In this document: piece by piece, positions 50,810 to 61,200 of the stretch | Layout: the number at the start of each line of letters is the position of its first letter | How positions within the stretch are numbered: the stretch's first letter is position 1 | DNA from: Psychrobacillus sp042885655 | GTDB taxonomy: Bacteria > Bacillota > Bacilli > Bacillales_A > Planococcaceae | Assembly: GCF_042885655.1 (NCBI RefSeq) | Contig: NZ_JBHVRO010000005.1 | Coordinates: forward strand, 62,001-126,000 | Direction: 5' to 3' | Length of the DNA stretch: 64,000 nucleotides | Program-made: the position numbers and the translations under genes | The notes under the pieces: model-generated | Told to the model about the DNA's origin: nothing | What the model saw: the letters and a program-made list of their open reading frames with translations, nothing else | The model's database searches: none

Positions 50810-50925
50810 GTCCCTGTGTTAAAAACAAACACGAAAGTTTAAACATTCATGTTTGTTTGAATTAACGTGAAAGTTTAAACATTCATGTTTGTTTGAATTA
50901 ACGTGAATGTTTCTAACACAGGGAC
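50810..50925. repeat. 116-bp element with terminal inverted repeats and a 36-bp tandem repeat
   Basis: GTCCCTGTGTTA (50810-50821) and TAACACAGGGAC (50914-50925) are exact 12-bp inverted termini. Between them a 36-bp unit (GAAAGTTTAAACATTCATGT plus GTTTGAATTAACGT) occurs twice in tandem, with partial units at each end. It abuts the stop codon of the next gene. Confidence 0.85.
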
Positions 50926-51227
50926 TATTCGTCTGTTATATCTAATAAGTTCTGACAAAATGTTTCAATTATTTCCCTTTCCTCCACTGGCAATCGTGTA
51001 TATTCTTCCTCATGTTGCTCTGATAATTCTTGTAGTTCCTTGTAACTAACTTCTCTTTTTCGTACAACACCTTCCATCTCTATTGCCTTTTGCTTCGCAT
51101 TTGCCAGATTCGTAAAAGCATATGCCTGTTCCTCATCTTTTGTTGTGGTAGCTATATCATCTGTATGTTTGTAGTAGTGCTCACCTATTTGCACAACATA
51201 ATATATAACCTCTTCTAGTGAATCCAA
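50925..51227 (-). CDS. Hypothetical protein
   Basis: A 100-residue acidic soluble protein, probably helical in its second half (NAKQKAIEMEGVVRKREVSY and onward). No recognised family. The start appears to be TTG 51227 with AAGGAAG upstream. Its stop lies exactly at the edge of the 116-bp inverted-repeat element. Confidence 0.6.
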   Translation of the reverse strand: MDSLEEVIYYVVQIGEHYYKHTDDIATTTKDEEQAYAFTNLANAKQKAIEMEGVVRKREVSYKELQELSEQHEEEYTRLPVEEREIIETFCQNLLDITDE

Positions 51228-51515
51228 AGTACACTTCCTTCTCTTTAAGAATGATTAGTTTTCATTTCTCGTATTTTCAATTTATCCATTATACAATAAC
51301 TATGTTCAAACTGATGTGAAGAAAATAAAATAGCAAGAAGTAAGGGAAATTGGATTATAGTTCCCATTAGCGGAGTGATGAACTACCTTGTGGCGAACTA
51401 GAGGCAATGTTTTGTAGTAAAGCTGCAGCGCTGGCTGCTGGATACCGAGCTTCAAAGAGATAATTTCCTGTAAACTTATACCTCTGTATTTCTATGTCAT
51501 CTATATATTTATACA
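51228..51515. other. Intergenic region
   Basis: About 290 bp between two small genes. One open frame crosses the terminator at 51516-51550 and has no ribosome site, so I do not call it. Nothing else was recognised. Confidence 0.5.
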
Positions 51516-51550
51516 AAAACAACTCCTCTCTTGTAGAGAGGAGTTGTTTT
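51516..51550 (-). terminator. Terminator of the small membrane protein gene
   Basis: AAAACAACTCCTCTC pairs with GAGAGGAGTTGTTTT, a 15-bp perfect stem with T-tracts. Confidence 0.88.
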
Positions 51551-51596
51551 TTCATTTTGAAATAATGCCGTTCCTACTAAGCTAGGATAATCAACT

Positions 51597-51863
51597 CTAA
51601 TATAATGCCAGAATGGATAGAAAGATACAAATACATGCTAATATAAATAAAATGAGTGAGTTTTTAAGACTCTTTCTGAATTTAATACCATAAGCACAAA
51701 AAAAGATAGCAGCAGCTAATTTGGAACAGCTTCGAAAATAAGTACTATCTGAAAATAATGAACTGCTAAAAATAATCGAAACAAGCAAGGTTGTAGAGAC
51801 TAGTATTTTAAACCACAAAGGCTCATTTAAGAACTGCCTAAATATAAACTTTATCCTCTGCAT
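51597..51863 (-). CDS. Small membrane protein
   Basis: An 88-residue protein with three predicted hydrophobic segments (about 20-42, 50-66 and 69-87) and a basic loop (KFRKSLKNS). No family recognised. ATG 51863 was chosen because AAGGTGG lies eight bases upstream; an earlier in-frame ATG precedes that site. Confidence 0.65.
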   Translation of the reverse strand: MQRIKFIFRQFLNEPLWFKILVSTTLLVSIIFSSSLFSDSTYFRSCSKLAAAIFFCAYGIKFRKSLKNSLILFILACICIFLSILALY

Positions 51864-52036
51864 AGGAATAACCACCTTCATGAAAATTTTCATTCAAATG
51901 TATCATATGATATTCCCAGCATCACGGATTAATACCCATTGCCCAATGCATGAAGCAGTTCCAATTTTGATTGGAGTGCAATTGCAAAGCATACATTGTA
52001 ACTCTAAATGTCTCTATAGTTTGTACTAGAATTATC

Positions 52037-55000
52037 TCACTCAATCATCAAAATCTCGCGAATATCTTCCTCACTCATACTAGTCAACACATCCTGACCC
52101 GAATGAATAACCTCATCAATAAGACTCTTCTTTTTCTGTTGTAGTTCATTAATCTTTTCTTCAATCGTACCCTTTGCTACTAAACGAATAACATGTACTT
52201 CGTTTTGCTGTCCCATTCGATGGGCACGGTCTGCTGCTTGTTGTTCGACTGCTGGATTCCACCAGAGATCGTAAAGAATTACTGTATCCGCTCCTGTTAA
52301 GTTTAGACCAGTGCCTCCAGCTTTTAGTGATATGAGAAATAAATCTCCCTCCCCGTTATTGAAGGCATTACATAATTCCACTCGATCGGCTGGTGGCGTT
52401 TGGCCGTCCAAGTAAAAGTAAGGTGTTCCCTGGCGAATAAGTTGTCTTCGTATAATACCGAGCATTTGGGTGAATTGTGAAAAGATGAGCACTCTTCTTC
52501 CTGACAAACTGCATTCTTCTAGGATTTCCAATAATTGCTCATACTTTGCGGAGCTTCCCGTGTATCCCTCAACAAATAGCCCAGGATGGCAGCATAATTG
52601 TCGGAGTCTCGTTAGGCCAGCTAAAATTTTTATACGATTCTTTTGAAAACTACCTTTCTTTAAATGCTTCAATGTATCTTCTTTCAGTTCCGCCAAATAA
52701 GCTGCGTATAGTTTTTTCTGTTCTTTTTGCAACTCTGAGAATTGAAACGTTTCAATTTTATTCGGTAGCTCTTTCAGAACATCCTTTTTCATTCGCCGTA
52801 ATATAAATGGGCGTACACGTTTCGCTACTTCTTCCCGTCTTAATTCGCTAAAAGCTCTTCTATTTGGCAAGAGGCCAGGAAACACGACGTGGAAAATGGA
52901 CCACAGTTCGTCTAGGGAATTCTCTATTGGAGTTCCTGTCAGTGCAAATCGATATTCTGCTTGAATCATTTTCACTGACTTTGCAGTTTTGGTCATTGGA
53001 TTTTTAAATGCTTGGGCTTCATCCAAGAACAGCGTATGAAAAGAATTCTTGGAGTAAAGATCGGTATCCATTCTCAATGTCGGATAAGAAGTGATGATGA
53101 CATCCGCTCCGAGAGATGCTTTCCAAAGGATACTTCTCTCTTCTTTGTTGCCGTCTATGATTTGTGCATGTATATGGGGAGTGAATTTTTCTAATTCGTT
53201 CTTCCAATTATAAATGAGCGAAGAAGGCGAGACGATTAATACTGGTAATTTCCGTGCCCGAACATCCGGTAGCACCGATTCGATGAATGCGATACTTTGC
53301 AAAGTTTTGCCGAGCCCCATGTCATCCGCTAGAATTCCTCCGAATTTATATTTTGATAGCAGCTTGAACCATTTAAAACCTACCTTTTGGTAATCACGAA
53401 GAACAGATGTTAGAATTGGGGGTATAGTTGCATCCAATTTTTCGGGATCATTTAAATTTTTCATTAGCTTTGCAAAGTTTTCACCTGGATCGACTAAATC
53501 ACCTTGCTCTAAAGAATTGATGAGCTGCATCCCTTGAATTAAAGGAACTCGAATTTCCTCCATAATATTATCGCTGAATAGCCCCATGTCTTGCATGAAA
53601 TTCGCCAGTGCCAAAAATTCTGGTGTTTCCAACGATACCAAATTGCCATTTGGAATTCGGTAAAATTTTCGTTTTTCTTCTATAGAAACCATCAGATGTT
53701 GGATTTCTTTTTCTGAAATTCCTTTCAAGTCAAAACGAAACTCTAACCACTCCGTTCGTTCCTTCACTTCCACTTTAATCCTAGGACCTATATATGCTTT
53801 TTGGACACGCATTTTAACGGCTGTTGAGGCATAAATTTGAACCCATTTTTCCATGTTTCCTAATACATGATATAAAAAATTATATTCTGCTTCCTCGTCG
53901 TATAAGAAAAATCCACCATCCGTTTGAGTAAAAGAATTTTCTTTGAGCAATTGTATAATTTGCAGTTCCTTATTTCGCTGACGTCTAATTCCAGGATAAT
54001 GCGAGAAGGTCTCCTCGGTTTCTTCACTAGGATTGATGATGAGATGCCCATAATGGAACTCCAGCCCTACAAGTAATCGGTGCTTTACTCGGTCTAAAAA
54101 CATCTTAATCCGAAGCGGAGTTTCCCCCATCCTTTTGGAAATAGACTCTGCAATTTCCACACGGCCAAGTTTTGTCAAGCCAGGTACTACTTTTTCCATA
54201 AAGTGATCTATTTGATTTTCCGAGATGACAAGCACATGTTTTCCGGTCTGGTCCAGCATTTCTTTGAGCTCTGCTAGCCTGTTGCATTCTTCTGGAGGAA
54301 GCTTGTACAATCCCCCGTCCAAAAGTGCATAGCTATAAGCCTTTAAAACAGTTATTCCCTCTAGCCCTTTAACTTGCAATTGATAGTCAGTCGTATTTCT
54401 CTCATCAAATTCAAAACTTAAAGATAGCTCTGTTCCTAAACGCACTCCATCATAAAGCTCTCCGCCTTGCATAAACCTTACTTCTGGTGCTTTTGCTAAT
54501 AAAGGAAGGAGCTGCTCCCAATCTGAAGCGGAAATGAGTAATAATCCATCTTGCAAGACTACTTTACTTTTCACTCGCTGGCTTTTTATTAGAAATTGAA
54601 GTACATCATCCGTTTCTCTTGGCAAACTGTAAAGCTCCGGTGCATACAGCAAACCCTGGGAATATTCAAACGGTGCTCTTCTCTCCACTGCATCAAGAAA
54701 CTTTGCAAGTTGTGAGATGGGTTTCAATGCATGTGTACCAGCTCTCATCTGAATTCCAATTGCATACTCCCCGTCACCTTGAAAGACCGGACGGCATGTA
54801 AATTCCACATGTAGCGTCTGTCTGTTGTCGAAATGCAGTTGCTTTCCAGAAGGTTGCATAGATCTATTTTCAAATAAATCCAACATTCTCGTAGCTAAAT
54901 GATTCTCCACCCGTTGCTTCTCTACGATAGCTAGCAGTACCGCTGCAATGTGTTGACAGTATGTATGTACAAACCCTATTGGCGGGCATGTGCAAGTAGC

Positions 55001-55198
55001 CACAATTTTCCCATTAGAGGGTACTTTCACCGTGACGTCAAAATCATCACCAGCTTTCACACTGGCTTTAATTACTGGATCATTTGTTTGAAAGGAATGA
55101 AGATTCACTTTTCCCGCCACGTAATAAGTTTTCCCTCTTTTAAAAGCCGTAACGCCACATAATTGCTTTATTTTCGTTTCATTCATCGAAAAATTCAT
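52037..55198 (-). CDS. SNF2-family helicase with SWIM zinc finger (YwqA-like)
   Basis: A 1053-residue protein. The N-terminal SWIM finger is CTCPPIGFVHTYCQH (about residues 69-83), followed by a bacterial SNF2-associated region and a C-terminal two-lobe SNF2 ATPase. Motifs are ADDMGLGKTLQS, DEAQ in FLDEAQAFKN, LTGTPIENS and ADRAHRMGQ. It resembles B. subtilis YwqA; the cellular role is unclear (RNA-polymerase recycling or DNA repair have been suggested for relatives). GAAAGGA precedes the ATG. It is the second SNF2 helicase in the window. Confidence 0.92.
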   Translation of the reverse strand: MNFSMNETKIKQLCGVTAFKRGKTYYVAGKVNLHSFQTNDPVIKASVKAGDDFDVTVKVPSNGKIVATCTCPPIGFVHTYCQHIAAVLLAIVEKQRVENHLATRMLDLFENRSMQPSGKQLHFDNRQTLHVEFTCRPVFQGDGEYAIGIQMRAGTHALKPISQLAKFLDAVERRAPFEYSQGLLYAPELYSLPRETDDVLQFLIKSQRVKSKVVLQDGLLLISASDWEQLLPLLAKAPEVRFMQGGELYDGVRLGTELSLSFEFDERNTTDYQLQVKGLEGITVLKAYSYALLDGGLYKLPPEECNRLAELKEMLDQTGKHVLVISENQIDHFMEKVVPGLTKLGRVEIAESISKRMGETPLRIKMFLDRVKHRLLVGLEFHYGHLIINPSEETEETFSHYPGIRRQRNKELQIIQLLKENSFTQTDGGFFLYDEEAEYNFLYHVLGNMEKWVQIYASTAVKMRVQKAYIGPRIKVEVKERTEWLEFRFDLKGISEKEIQHLMVSIEEKRKFYRIPNGNLVSLETPEFLALANFMQDMGLFSDNIMEEIRVPLIQGMQLINSLEQGDLVDPGENFAKLMKNLNDPEKLDATIPPILTSVLRDYQKVGFKWFKLLSKYKFGGILADDMGLGKTLQSIAFIESVLPDVRARKLPVLIVSPSSLIYNWKNELEKFTPHIHAQIIDGNKEERSILWKASLGADVIITSYPTLRMDTDLYSKNSFHTLFLDEAQAFKNPMTKTAKSVKMIQAEYRFALTGTPIENSLDELWSIFHVVFPGLLPNRRAFSELRREEVAKRVRPFILRRMKKDVLKELPNKIETFQFSELQKEQKKLYAAYLAELKEDTLKHLKKGSFQKNRIKILAGLTRLRQLCCHPGLFVEGYTGSSAKYEQLLEILEECSLSGRRVLIFSQFTQMLGIIRRQLIRQGTPYFYLDGQTPPADRVELCNAFNNGEGDLFLISLKAGGTGLNLTGADTVILYDLWWNPAVEQQAADRAHRMGQQNEVHVIRLVAKGTIEEKINELQQKKKSLIDEVIHSGQDVLTSMSEEDIREILMIE

Positions 55199-55322
55199 TA
55201 TCTAATCCTTTCTCGATCATTTCGCTTATCTCTGTATCGTTTTAGTTGGTTATATCTTAGCACGTTTGGACAGACAACTACATTTAGATATACTTTATTT
55301 GCAGGGTACTATTTAAGTTACA

Positions 55323-55393
55323 CGCAACATTAATGGCCATATTCGCAATATCGGATGGACTACTCACAACATTTCGATTCATATGCGCAATAT
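55323..55393. repeat. 21-bp periodic array, unit CGCAATAT
   Basis: Units start at 55323, 55344, 55365 and 55386, exactly 21 bp apart. Each begins CGCAACAT/CGCAATAT/CACAACAT, and the tails share GGATG/GATTCATAT-like residues. It lies upstream of the SNF2-SWIM gene start (55198). Confidence 0.8.
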
Positions 55394-55401
55394 ATTAAAA
55401 A

Positions 55402-55429
55402 AGCACATCAACTTTATAATTGATGTGCT
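55402..55429 (-). terminator. Terminator-like hairpin upstream of the SNF2-SWIM gene
   Basis: AGCACATCAA pairs with TTGATGTGCT and a T-run follows on the minus strand. The same arms recur at 57605-57633. Confidence 0.7.
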
Positions 55430-55495
55430 AAGTTTATAAAAAACGAGGTTCAAGTGTCGCTCAACAAGTGATTTTTTTTACACTAAATGGCACTT

Positions 55496-55600
55496 CGAGA
55501 CCAGTCGACTTGGAACCAAGACCAATTTACTCAGAGGCGAGACCAAATACATACGATTCGAGACCAATTCCTACTCACCCGAGACTAGTTGAAAAAAGAT
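55496..55600. repeat. 21-bp periodic array, unit CGAGACCA
   Basis: Five units start at 55496, 55517, 55538, 55559 and 55580, exactly 21 bp apart. Each begins CGAGACCA, CAAGACCA or CGAGACTA; the tails vary (ATTTACTCAGAGG, AATACATACGATT, ATTCCTACTCACC). Together with the array at 55323 and repeat debris at 55620-55700 it fills the 510-bp gap between the helicase and vanW genes. Confidence 0.85.
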
Positions 55601-55712
55601 TTAGCATGTAAGCATCTTTTTAGCGACCTGTGACTGCAGAAGCAACTATTTTATGCTAAGAAGGAGGCCCGGTGCTTGCCCTGGAAAGCGTCGGAAAACT
55701 CTCTATCTTATA

Positions 55713-56693
55713 CTACACTTCATATTCCTTCGAAGTTCTTACCTCTATCGTAAGAAAGCCTTTACCATAGATTGCTTTTATTATAAAAGGTGCTTCTCTT
55801 GTATTTTGAAATCTGAAATCTAATGCACCATATGAAACTGTCGCATCTCTTCCTTTTGGGACATAACCTATATCTAAAGAGTGATGATGTCTTTCCACAT
55901 ATGTTACCGGTAATTGATCCACTACATTAAATAGTGTGGAGGACGTTTGGCAAACCCCTCCCCCTATACCCATGACGAGTTTCTTATTAATTATTTCTGG
56001 TGCGGGTTGGTAGCCATTTACTTCGTCTCTCGGACCTGTCAGCTCATTAAAAGAGAAATAATCTCCACTTCCAACAATTACATTATTAATAGCTTTCGCT
56101 GAAATCTCAATATTTTTGTTTCTGTTTACATCCGATGGATTAAAATAAGTGGTATAAGAAGCAATTATTACTTCTTCTAAACGAGGAATGTCTTCAACAT
56201 TATAATTACTTTCTGTCACATTCAAAGGAATTTCAACGTCATTGCCAGAAATTGATGCATCAATAATTCTATTCACCAATTCACTTTCTTTTAAAATTAT
56301 CCTCGGGCTTCCTTTAATAATCTGACCGTCTTCATCCTTTTTATCAAGAACCATCCTCTTGTCATAACCAACTTCTGTTTTTGTACCTCTTGCTAACTCA
56401 TAAGCTAATTTTTCAATTTCCTTTTTATATGTTTCAAAATCTGTTTCATGTCCTAATTCTTTTGGTGATATAGTTTTTATTATTTCTAGCCTATTTGGAT
56501 CTACAATATTTACAACTAAAGGCTTCGATTCCTTTTCGGCTTCTTCGTTATGAGCAACTGGTTTTTTTGGTTCCTCCATCGGTTGTTCTTGTTCTTCCTC
56601 ATTTGTATTTGCTTCTTCTTTTACTGATTTTTCAAGACAACCTGCCAGTCCAATTAAACATAACATGACTAGTGCAACTATCCATATTTTCAC
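55713..56693 (-). CDS. VanW-family lipoprotein
   Basis: A 326-residue protein. The N-terminus is a lipoprotein signal with lipobox LAGC (Cys about 20), followed by a Glu-rich linker, an unrecognised region (about 55-195) and a C-terminal VanW domain. The VanW signature is GIGGGVCQTSSTLFN, with the RHHHS and YGALDFRFQN segments. The function of VanW is unknown; association with the cell envelope is likely. GTG 56693 follows GGGAG and begins the signal peptide; earlier starts would not. Confidence 0.88.
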   Translation of the reverse strand: MKIWIVALVMLCLIGLAGCLEKSVKEEANTNEEEQEQPMEEPKKPVAHNEEAEKESKPLVVNIVDPNRLEIIKTISPKELGHETDFETYKKEIEKLAYELARGTKTEVGYDKRMVLDKKDEDGQIIKGSPRIILKESELVNRIIDASISGNDVEIPLNVTESNYNVEDIPRLEEVIIASYTTYFNPSDVNRNKNIEISAKAINNVIVGSGDYFSFNELTGPRDEVNGYQPAPEIINKKLVMGIGGGVCQTSSTLFNVVDQLPVTYVERHHHSLDIGYVPKGRDATVSYGALDFRFQNTREAPFIIKAIYGKGFLTIEVRTSKEYEV

Positions 56694-56853
56694 AATATCA
56701 TACTCCCTGCTATAAGGTATTTCCAATTAGATAGCTTATTCAGATAGTAATGATAGTGTGAATTAGTAATAAAACTAGAACTACCTGCAACCCTTTGATT
56801 TAGGTATAAACATTAAGAAAGTTTCTAATACTACTAAAAAAAGGTGATCGTTT

Positions 56854-57453
56854 ATGGATTTCAATTTGATTTGGAAGACAGTCCTAATTCTTGTAGTTGG
56901 ATTGATCTTGTTAAGGATTGGTGGAAGAAGGTCAATCTCTCAAATGACTGCCCCCCATACAATTATCATGATTATGCTCGGTACATTGCTGATTCATCCA
57001 GTAAAAAGTAAAGGGGTTTTGTCGACTATTGGAATCAGTTTCATATTAATTTTATCTCTTATCATAATTGAACTCATTGAATTAAAGTTTAATGGATTAG
57101 AATCTATAATTGCTGGAAAAGCCAAAATAGTCATTGAAAATGGGGAAATAAATGAAAAAAATTTAAAAAAACTTAGATTAACAGTCGATCAACTAGAAAC
57201 GCATCTACGACAATTAAGTATAACGAGTATTAGTGACATAGAATATGCAACAATGGAGGTAAATGGACAATTAGGTTATACGTTAAAAAAAGAAAAGCAG
57301 GCTGCAACCAAAGAGGATATTCAAAATCTTATTCAATTAATTCAAACAGGCCAACTATCTATACAAAACGAGCAATCAATGGATTCTGAAGAAAATATTT
57401 TTACTGAAATAACAAACAAAACTAATTCATCGAATAAAGAAATGACTAAATGA
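56854..57453 (+). CDS. DUF421/YetF-family membrane protein
   Basis: A 199-residue protein with three N-terminal membrane helices and the family signature LRIGGRRSISQMT (residues about 20-32), then a cytoplasmic YetF-type beta domain (GLESIIAGKAKIVIENGEIN ... LSITSISDIEYATMEVNGQLGY, in pieces). The C-terminal ~55 residues are Gln/Asn/Glu-rich and look disordered. Relatives occur in spore-forming Bacillales; the function is unknown. AAAGGTG precedes the ATG. Confidence 0.85.
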   Translation: MDFNLIWKTVLILVVGLILLRIGGRRSISQMTAPHTIIMIMLGTLLIHPVKSKGVLSTIGISFILILSLIIIELIELKFNGLESIIAGKAKIVIENGEINEKNLKKLRLTVDQLETHLRQLSITSISDIEYATMEVNGQLGYTLKKEKQAATKEDIQNLIQLIQTGQLSIQNEQSMDSEENIFTEITNKTNSSNKEMTK

Positions 57454-57543
57454 GTAACCTCCCCATTTTAACTGGCGAATGAATATCCGTATATTTTTAA
57501 TCCAACTGCAATAAACATTTCTAAATTCTCTAATTCATAACAA

Positions 57544-57576
57544 AACCCTGATTGACATTTAAATTCAATCAGGGTT
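57544..57576 (+). terminator. Hairpin after the DUF421 gene
   Basis: AACCCTGATTGA pairs with TCAATCAGGGTT. The U-tract is poor on the plus strand and better (TTTTG) on the minus strand. Confidence 0.6.
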
Positions 57577-57604
57577 AGAAGGAAGAAATCTAATTTATAA
57601 AAAA

Positions 57605-57633
57605 GCACATCAATATAATATCCATTGATGTGC
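57605..57633 (-). terminator. Terminator of the small Pro/Arg-rich gene
   Basis: GCACATCAAT pairs with ATTGATGTGC and T6 follows on the minus strand, 28 bp after the stop. Confidence 0.82.
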
Positions 57634-57660
57634 ATAATGATATTTTTCAGTCGAGATAAA

Positions 57661-57927
57661 CTATCTAAATAGACTTAAAATTGATCCAAATTGTCTCATC
57701 ATATTAACCCCTTTTGTTATTGTGCCCACATGGCCCATTATATTATTAAAATGGCTTGGCATTCTTTCAAATCTAGAAAATGGACGTTGTTGTTGATAAG
57801 GGTTAGAGAAGGATTGCTGATGTCTAAATTGGTTAGGTTGCCTTCTCATTCTATTTGGAGGTCTTCCCCCTTGTCTATAGACTGGCGGGTATGGTCTCCT
57901 TCTAGGATCTGGCGGATTAAATAGCAT
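57661..57927 (-). CDS. Small Pro/Arg/Gln-rich protein, possible YqfQ/VrrA- or YppG-like spore protein
   Basis: An 88-residue very basic protein. The N-terminal half is low-complexity (PPDPRRRPYPPVYRQGGRPP, then Arg/Gln/Asn-rich). The C-terminal half (MGHVGTITKGVNMMRQFGSI and LSLFR) is more conserved-looking. This layout recalls YqfQ/VrrA and YppG-like spore-coat-associated proteins of Bacillales, but I cannot assign it firmly. AGGTGGTG precedes the ATG. It has its own terminator. Confidence 0.65.
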   Translation of the reverse strand: MLFNPPDPRRRPYPPVYRQGGRPPNRMRRQPNQFRHQQSFSNPYQQQRPFSRFERMPSHFNNIMGHVGTITKGVNMMRQFGSILSLFR

Positions 57928-58049
57928 GTCGATTCACCACCTGTCAGTGTTAAACTTTAAAATATTATATGTTTGAATTTCCCAATAGATTAGACTTTTA
58001 GATAAGTTATTAAAAATAATATAAACTTCTTACATACGAATCAATCTCA

Positions 58050-58200
58050 TAAATAGCTTATTTTAATCAATATGCCGAACATTCAAACCATGTTATTGAA
58101 GTGAAAATCAGCGACTCCAGCGGAACGCGTCCGCCTGTAACGGAAATAATGATACGGCTTACCGTCCCTTCTCTTAGGTGCAATTTTAAGACCTTGTTTA
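58050..58200. repeat. Degenerate copy of the interspersed GC-rich repeat
   Basis: Fragments such as TTGAAGTGAAAATCAGCGACTC, read as short pieces, and GTCCGCCTGTAACGGAAAT match the edges of the repeat at 4810-5045. The central core is missing. Confidence 0.55.
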
Positions 58201-58221
58201 ATGAGATATAAAAGTACTCAG

Positions 58222-58262
58222 AAAAAAAGACCGGACAAATTAATCTATTTGTCCAGTCTTTC
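58222..58262 (-). terminator. Terminator of the UvrA-like gene
   Basis: On the minus strand AAAGACTGGACAAAT pairs with ATTTGTCCGGTCTTT and seven Ts follow. Confidence 0.9.
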
Positions 58263-58297
58263 TTCTATTTCTCCTTAAACTAAATATCCCTCTATCT

Positions 58298-61200
58298 CTA
58301 ATTATTATTATCAAGATATTGATAAACCGCCATCATATCTCGTTTATTCAACTCACGAATACGGTTGAAAATTGGAATATCCGCAACAGCAGCGAGATTT
58401 AAACTTTCGGCAACAACATCACTTACTTTACCAGTTAGCCATGTTTGCACGTCTATGCCTTCGACGACTTCCTTCAGACCTTCATCATTGATGCCACTTG
58501 CATAACAACTAACACACGGAATTGTTAATTTAAACACGCCATCATGCAAATTATCTTCTGATATAACTTTCTTTCCTAGACAGAATGGACATGGATGACT
58601 TTTTTTAATTTTATTTATTTGGGTAACTAATTTTTTGTAACCAAATGCTTCATAAACATATGTTAGTTTTTTGTATTTCCCATTGGTGAAATATTCATCA
58701 ATAATGGTTTCTCTCGTTTCAGTAATATTGTCAAAATCACAGATAGTGATCTGGTTGTTAATGCTGATTGCTTCAATATTGCTACTAATACTGCCCCAGA
58801 ATGGCAGGGCATTTTGTAAAACGATTTCATAATGAGCAAAGCTTGCCAGCTCTAGTTCAAGCATTTTCAGTGATACTTGTGTTTCCCTTGGCAATAGGAA
58901 GACATCTTCCGTCAAAGCCATATCGGCGCCAACAATGTCTTTCATTTTTTCTAGTATCGGTAAATTCCCAACAGTTTTCATCACTTGATCCAGAGGCTTC
59001 CCGATGATCTCACGAATATCCGTGTCGCCAAATTTTAGCTTTTTATGATGATTGAGCACGGTTCCTTGACAAATTGGACAGGCTATCATTTCTTTGGATT
59101 CTTTCATATGCTCTTTAATAATCGATTTCGAAATGGACATATACATCCCAATTATGTTATTAAAACCTTGCCATGTTCTTTGTGTCTTGCCTGCTTTATC
59201 ATAGAATGATTTTTCCCAATACCCGTAAAAAAATGTATGTTTTTCTTCTTCAGTCATGTCATTATAACTTTTACTTATATCCTGACCAAGCTCATTCTTA
59301 ATCTCATCAAAGATGAATTGTAGTTTTGGATATTGATAGTATTTTAAAACCTCCATTACATCTGGATGCAGTAAGCCATCCCAGAATGGCACGTTTTTGT
59401 CCTGAATAACAATATCAAAATCAAATTTTTCAATCACCCGGCGGCCCGAGCAGCACGGACAATGATTTTCTTGGTAATAGAAATCGAAGCTATTCGTATC
59501 TTTATTGGTTGGATGCACCGCCACAATATGATTAATCAATCCACCAATTTCATAAAGAAAAGTATATTGACTATACAAGTGACGTTCCAGATCTATGGCG
59601 ATTACCGGTGCAATTATATCAGATTCGTATTCACCATAAATTAAACGAGCCATTGATGATAAGCTTTTTAAGATACCACCCTTATAGACGTTTTCTGCTT
59701 TTTTAAAATAGGTAATCTGATTTTCTTTTAAGTAGTTAATTCCATTTTGTTGATTGACTGTTGAAGAAATTGGCAATGGAACAACTCTTTCCGTACTGTT
59801 TTGCTTGCGATAATAATTATCATGACTGACAACATCTAGATGCTCCACAGGTGCAAACTGTCTTTTACCAAAATCAACTATAAAATCTGAGTTTTCTAAC
59901 ATATAGGAATTATGTTCAATCATTATCATTGAGACGGATTCATCTTGTAGAATGACCCTGATACTATCAATAAATTGATTTAAAATATTTTGTGATAACC
60001 CTTTTGAAGGCTCGTCAAAAATGAAAAGCGTATGTGGGTTTCTTGAGTTGGCAAACAGCTCAGAAACTAGATGGACACATTGAAATTCACCAGTCGACAG
60101 AGACTGTGTTTTTCTTTCCAACGTCAAATAACCAAGTCCAAGTTTGATCAATAAGCTTAAACGTTTATGAGCGATGTCTTCATTTGGCAGTTCTTCAATT
60201 ATATCTTCAATAGAGCGCTGAAAAATATCATCGATATCTTCGCTATATTTTGTGAGCTTCTTTTTAACATCAAGAAAAGTCGCAACCGTTGACCGACTGG
60301 TAATCGATTGGTTTCGATCTTGCCCAACCATTACCAGTTTGTCTTTAGGATATCGCTTTAGAAAATCTTTGGCCATACACTCATTGACAAGTGTAGATTT
60401 ACCACATCCAGACTCACCAGTAAAAGTTACAAGTCTATTTTTGGGAATCTCAATTTGGGCCATTTGAATATTACGACAGTAAAGATCATGAAATTGATAG
60501 TATTCATTTGGAATTGCCTGATTTCGTTCCCAACTAATTGGTTTTGGACGTGGAGATTCTTCAACAATTTTCCCGCCGTATTTACCACTACCTGGGCCAA
60601 AGAACAATTGCTCATCCGTTATGTCTAGCACCGTGTCAGAATGATCAATGAGCCAAATTTGATTCTTATACCCCAATTGCTTAATCTCTCCTAAAATTTT
60701 CAATAGAGTTTGATGATCAAGACCCACGGAGATTTCATCAATGATAATAACCGTATTTTCACTTGAAGACATAAATTCTGCCAAATAAAGTCGTGTTAAT
60801 TCTCCACCAGACAATGTGCCCATAATGCGATTTAATGTTAAATAACCGATATTCATATTGATTATATTTTTTAGAATTAGTTGTTTACCTTCACTAATCT
60901 TTAAAACTTCTGATAGTGAAAAAATAGTTTCAATGCTCAAGTCATTGATATCGGAAATACTCTGTGCTTTATCAAATACTTCAATCTTATATTGTTCAGC
61001 CTCTTGACTATAGCGCTTCCCTTTACACTTTTTACATTCGACATTTTTAGTAGTTCCGCGGCCCTTACAATCTGGACACCAGCCTAATGCATTATTAAAT
61101 GAAAAAACTTCTGGAGAAAGATTATATTTTTCAGCAAGAGTAGTACGAATTTCTGTAAACACACCGGTATGTGTGCCAATTGTAGAACGTGGATTAGAAG

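Noticed and set aside
51367..51555. 62-codon minus-strand frame
   Set aside because: Its start codon and first codons form the arm of a strong terminator for the preceding gene and it lacks a ribosome-binding site.
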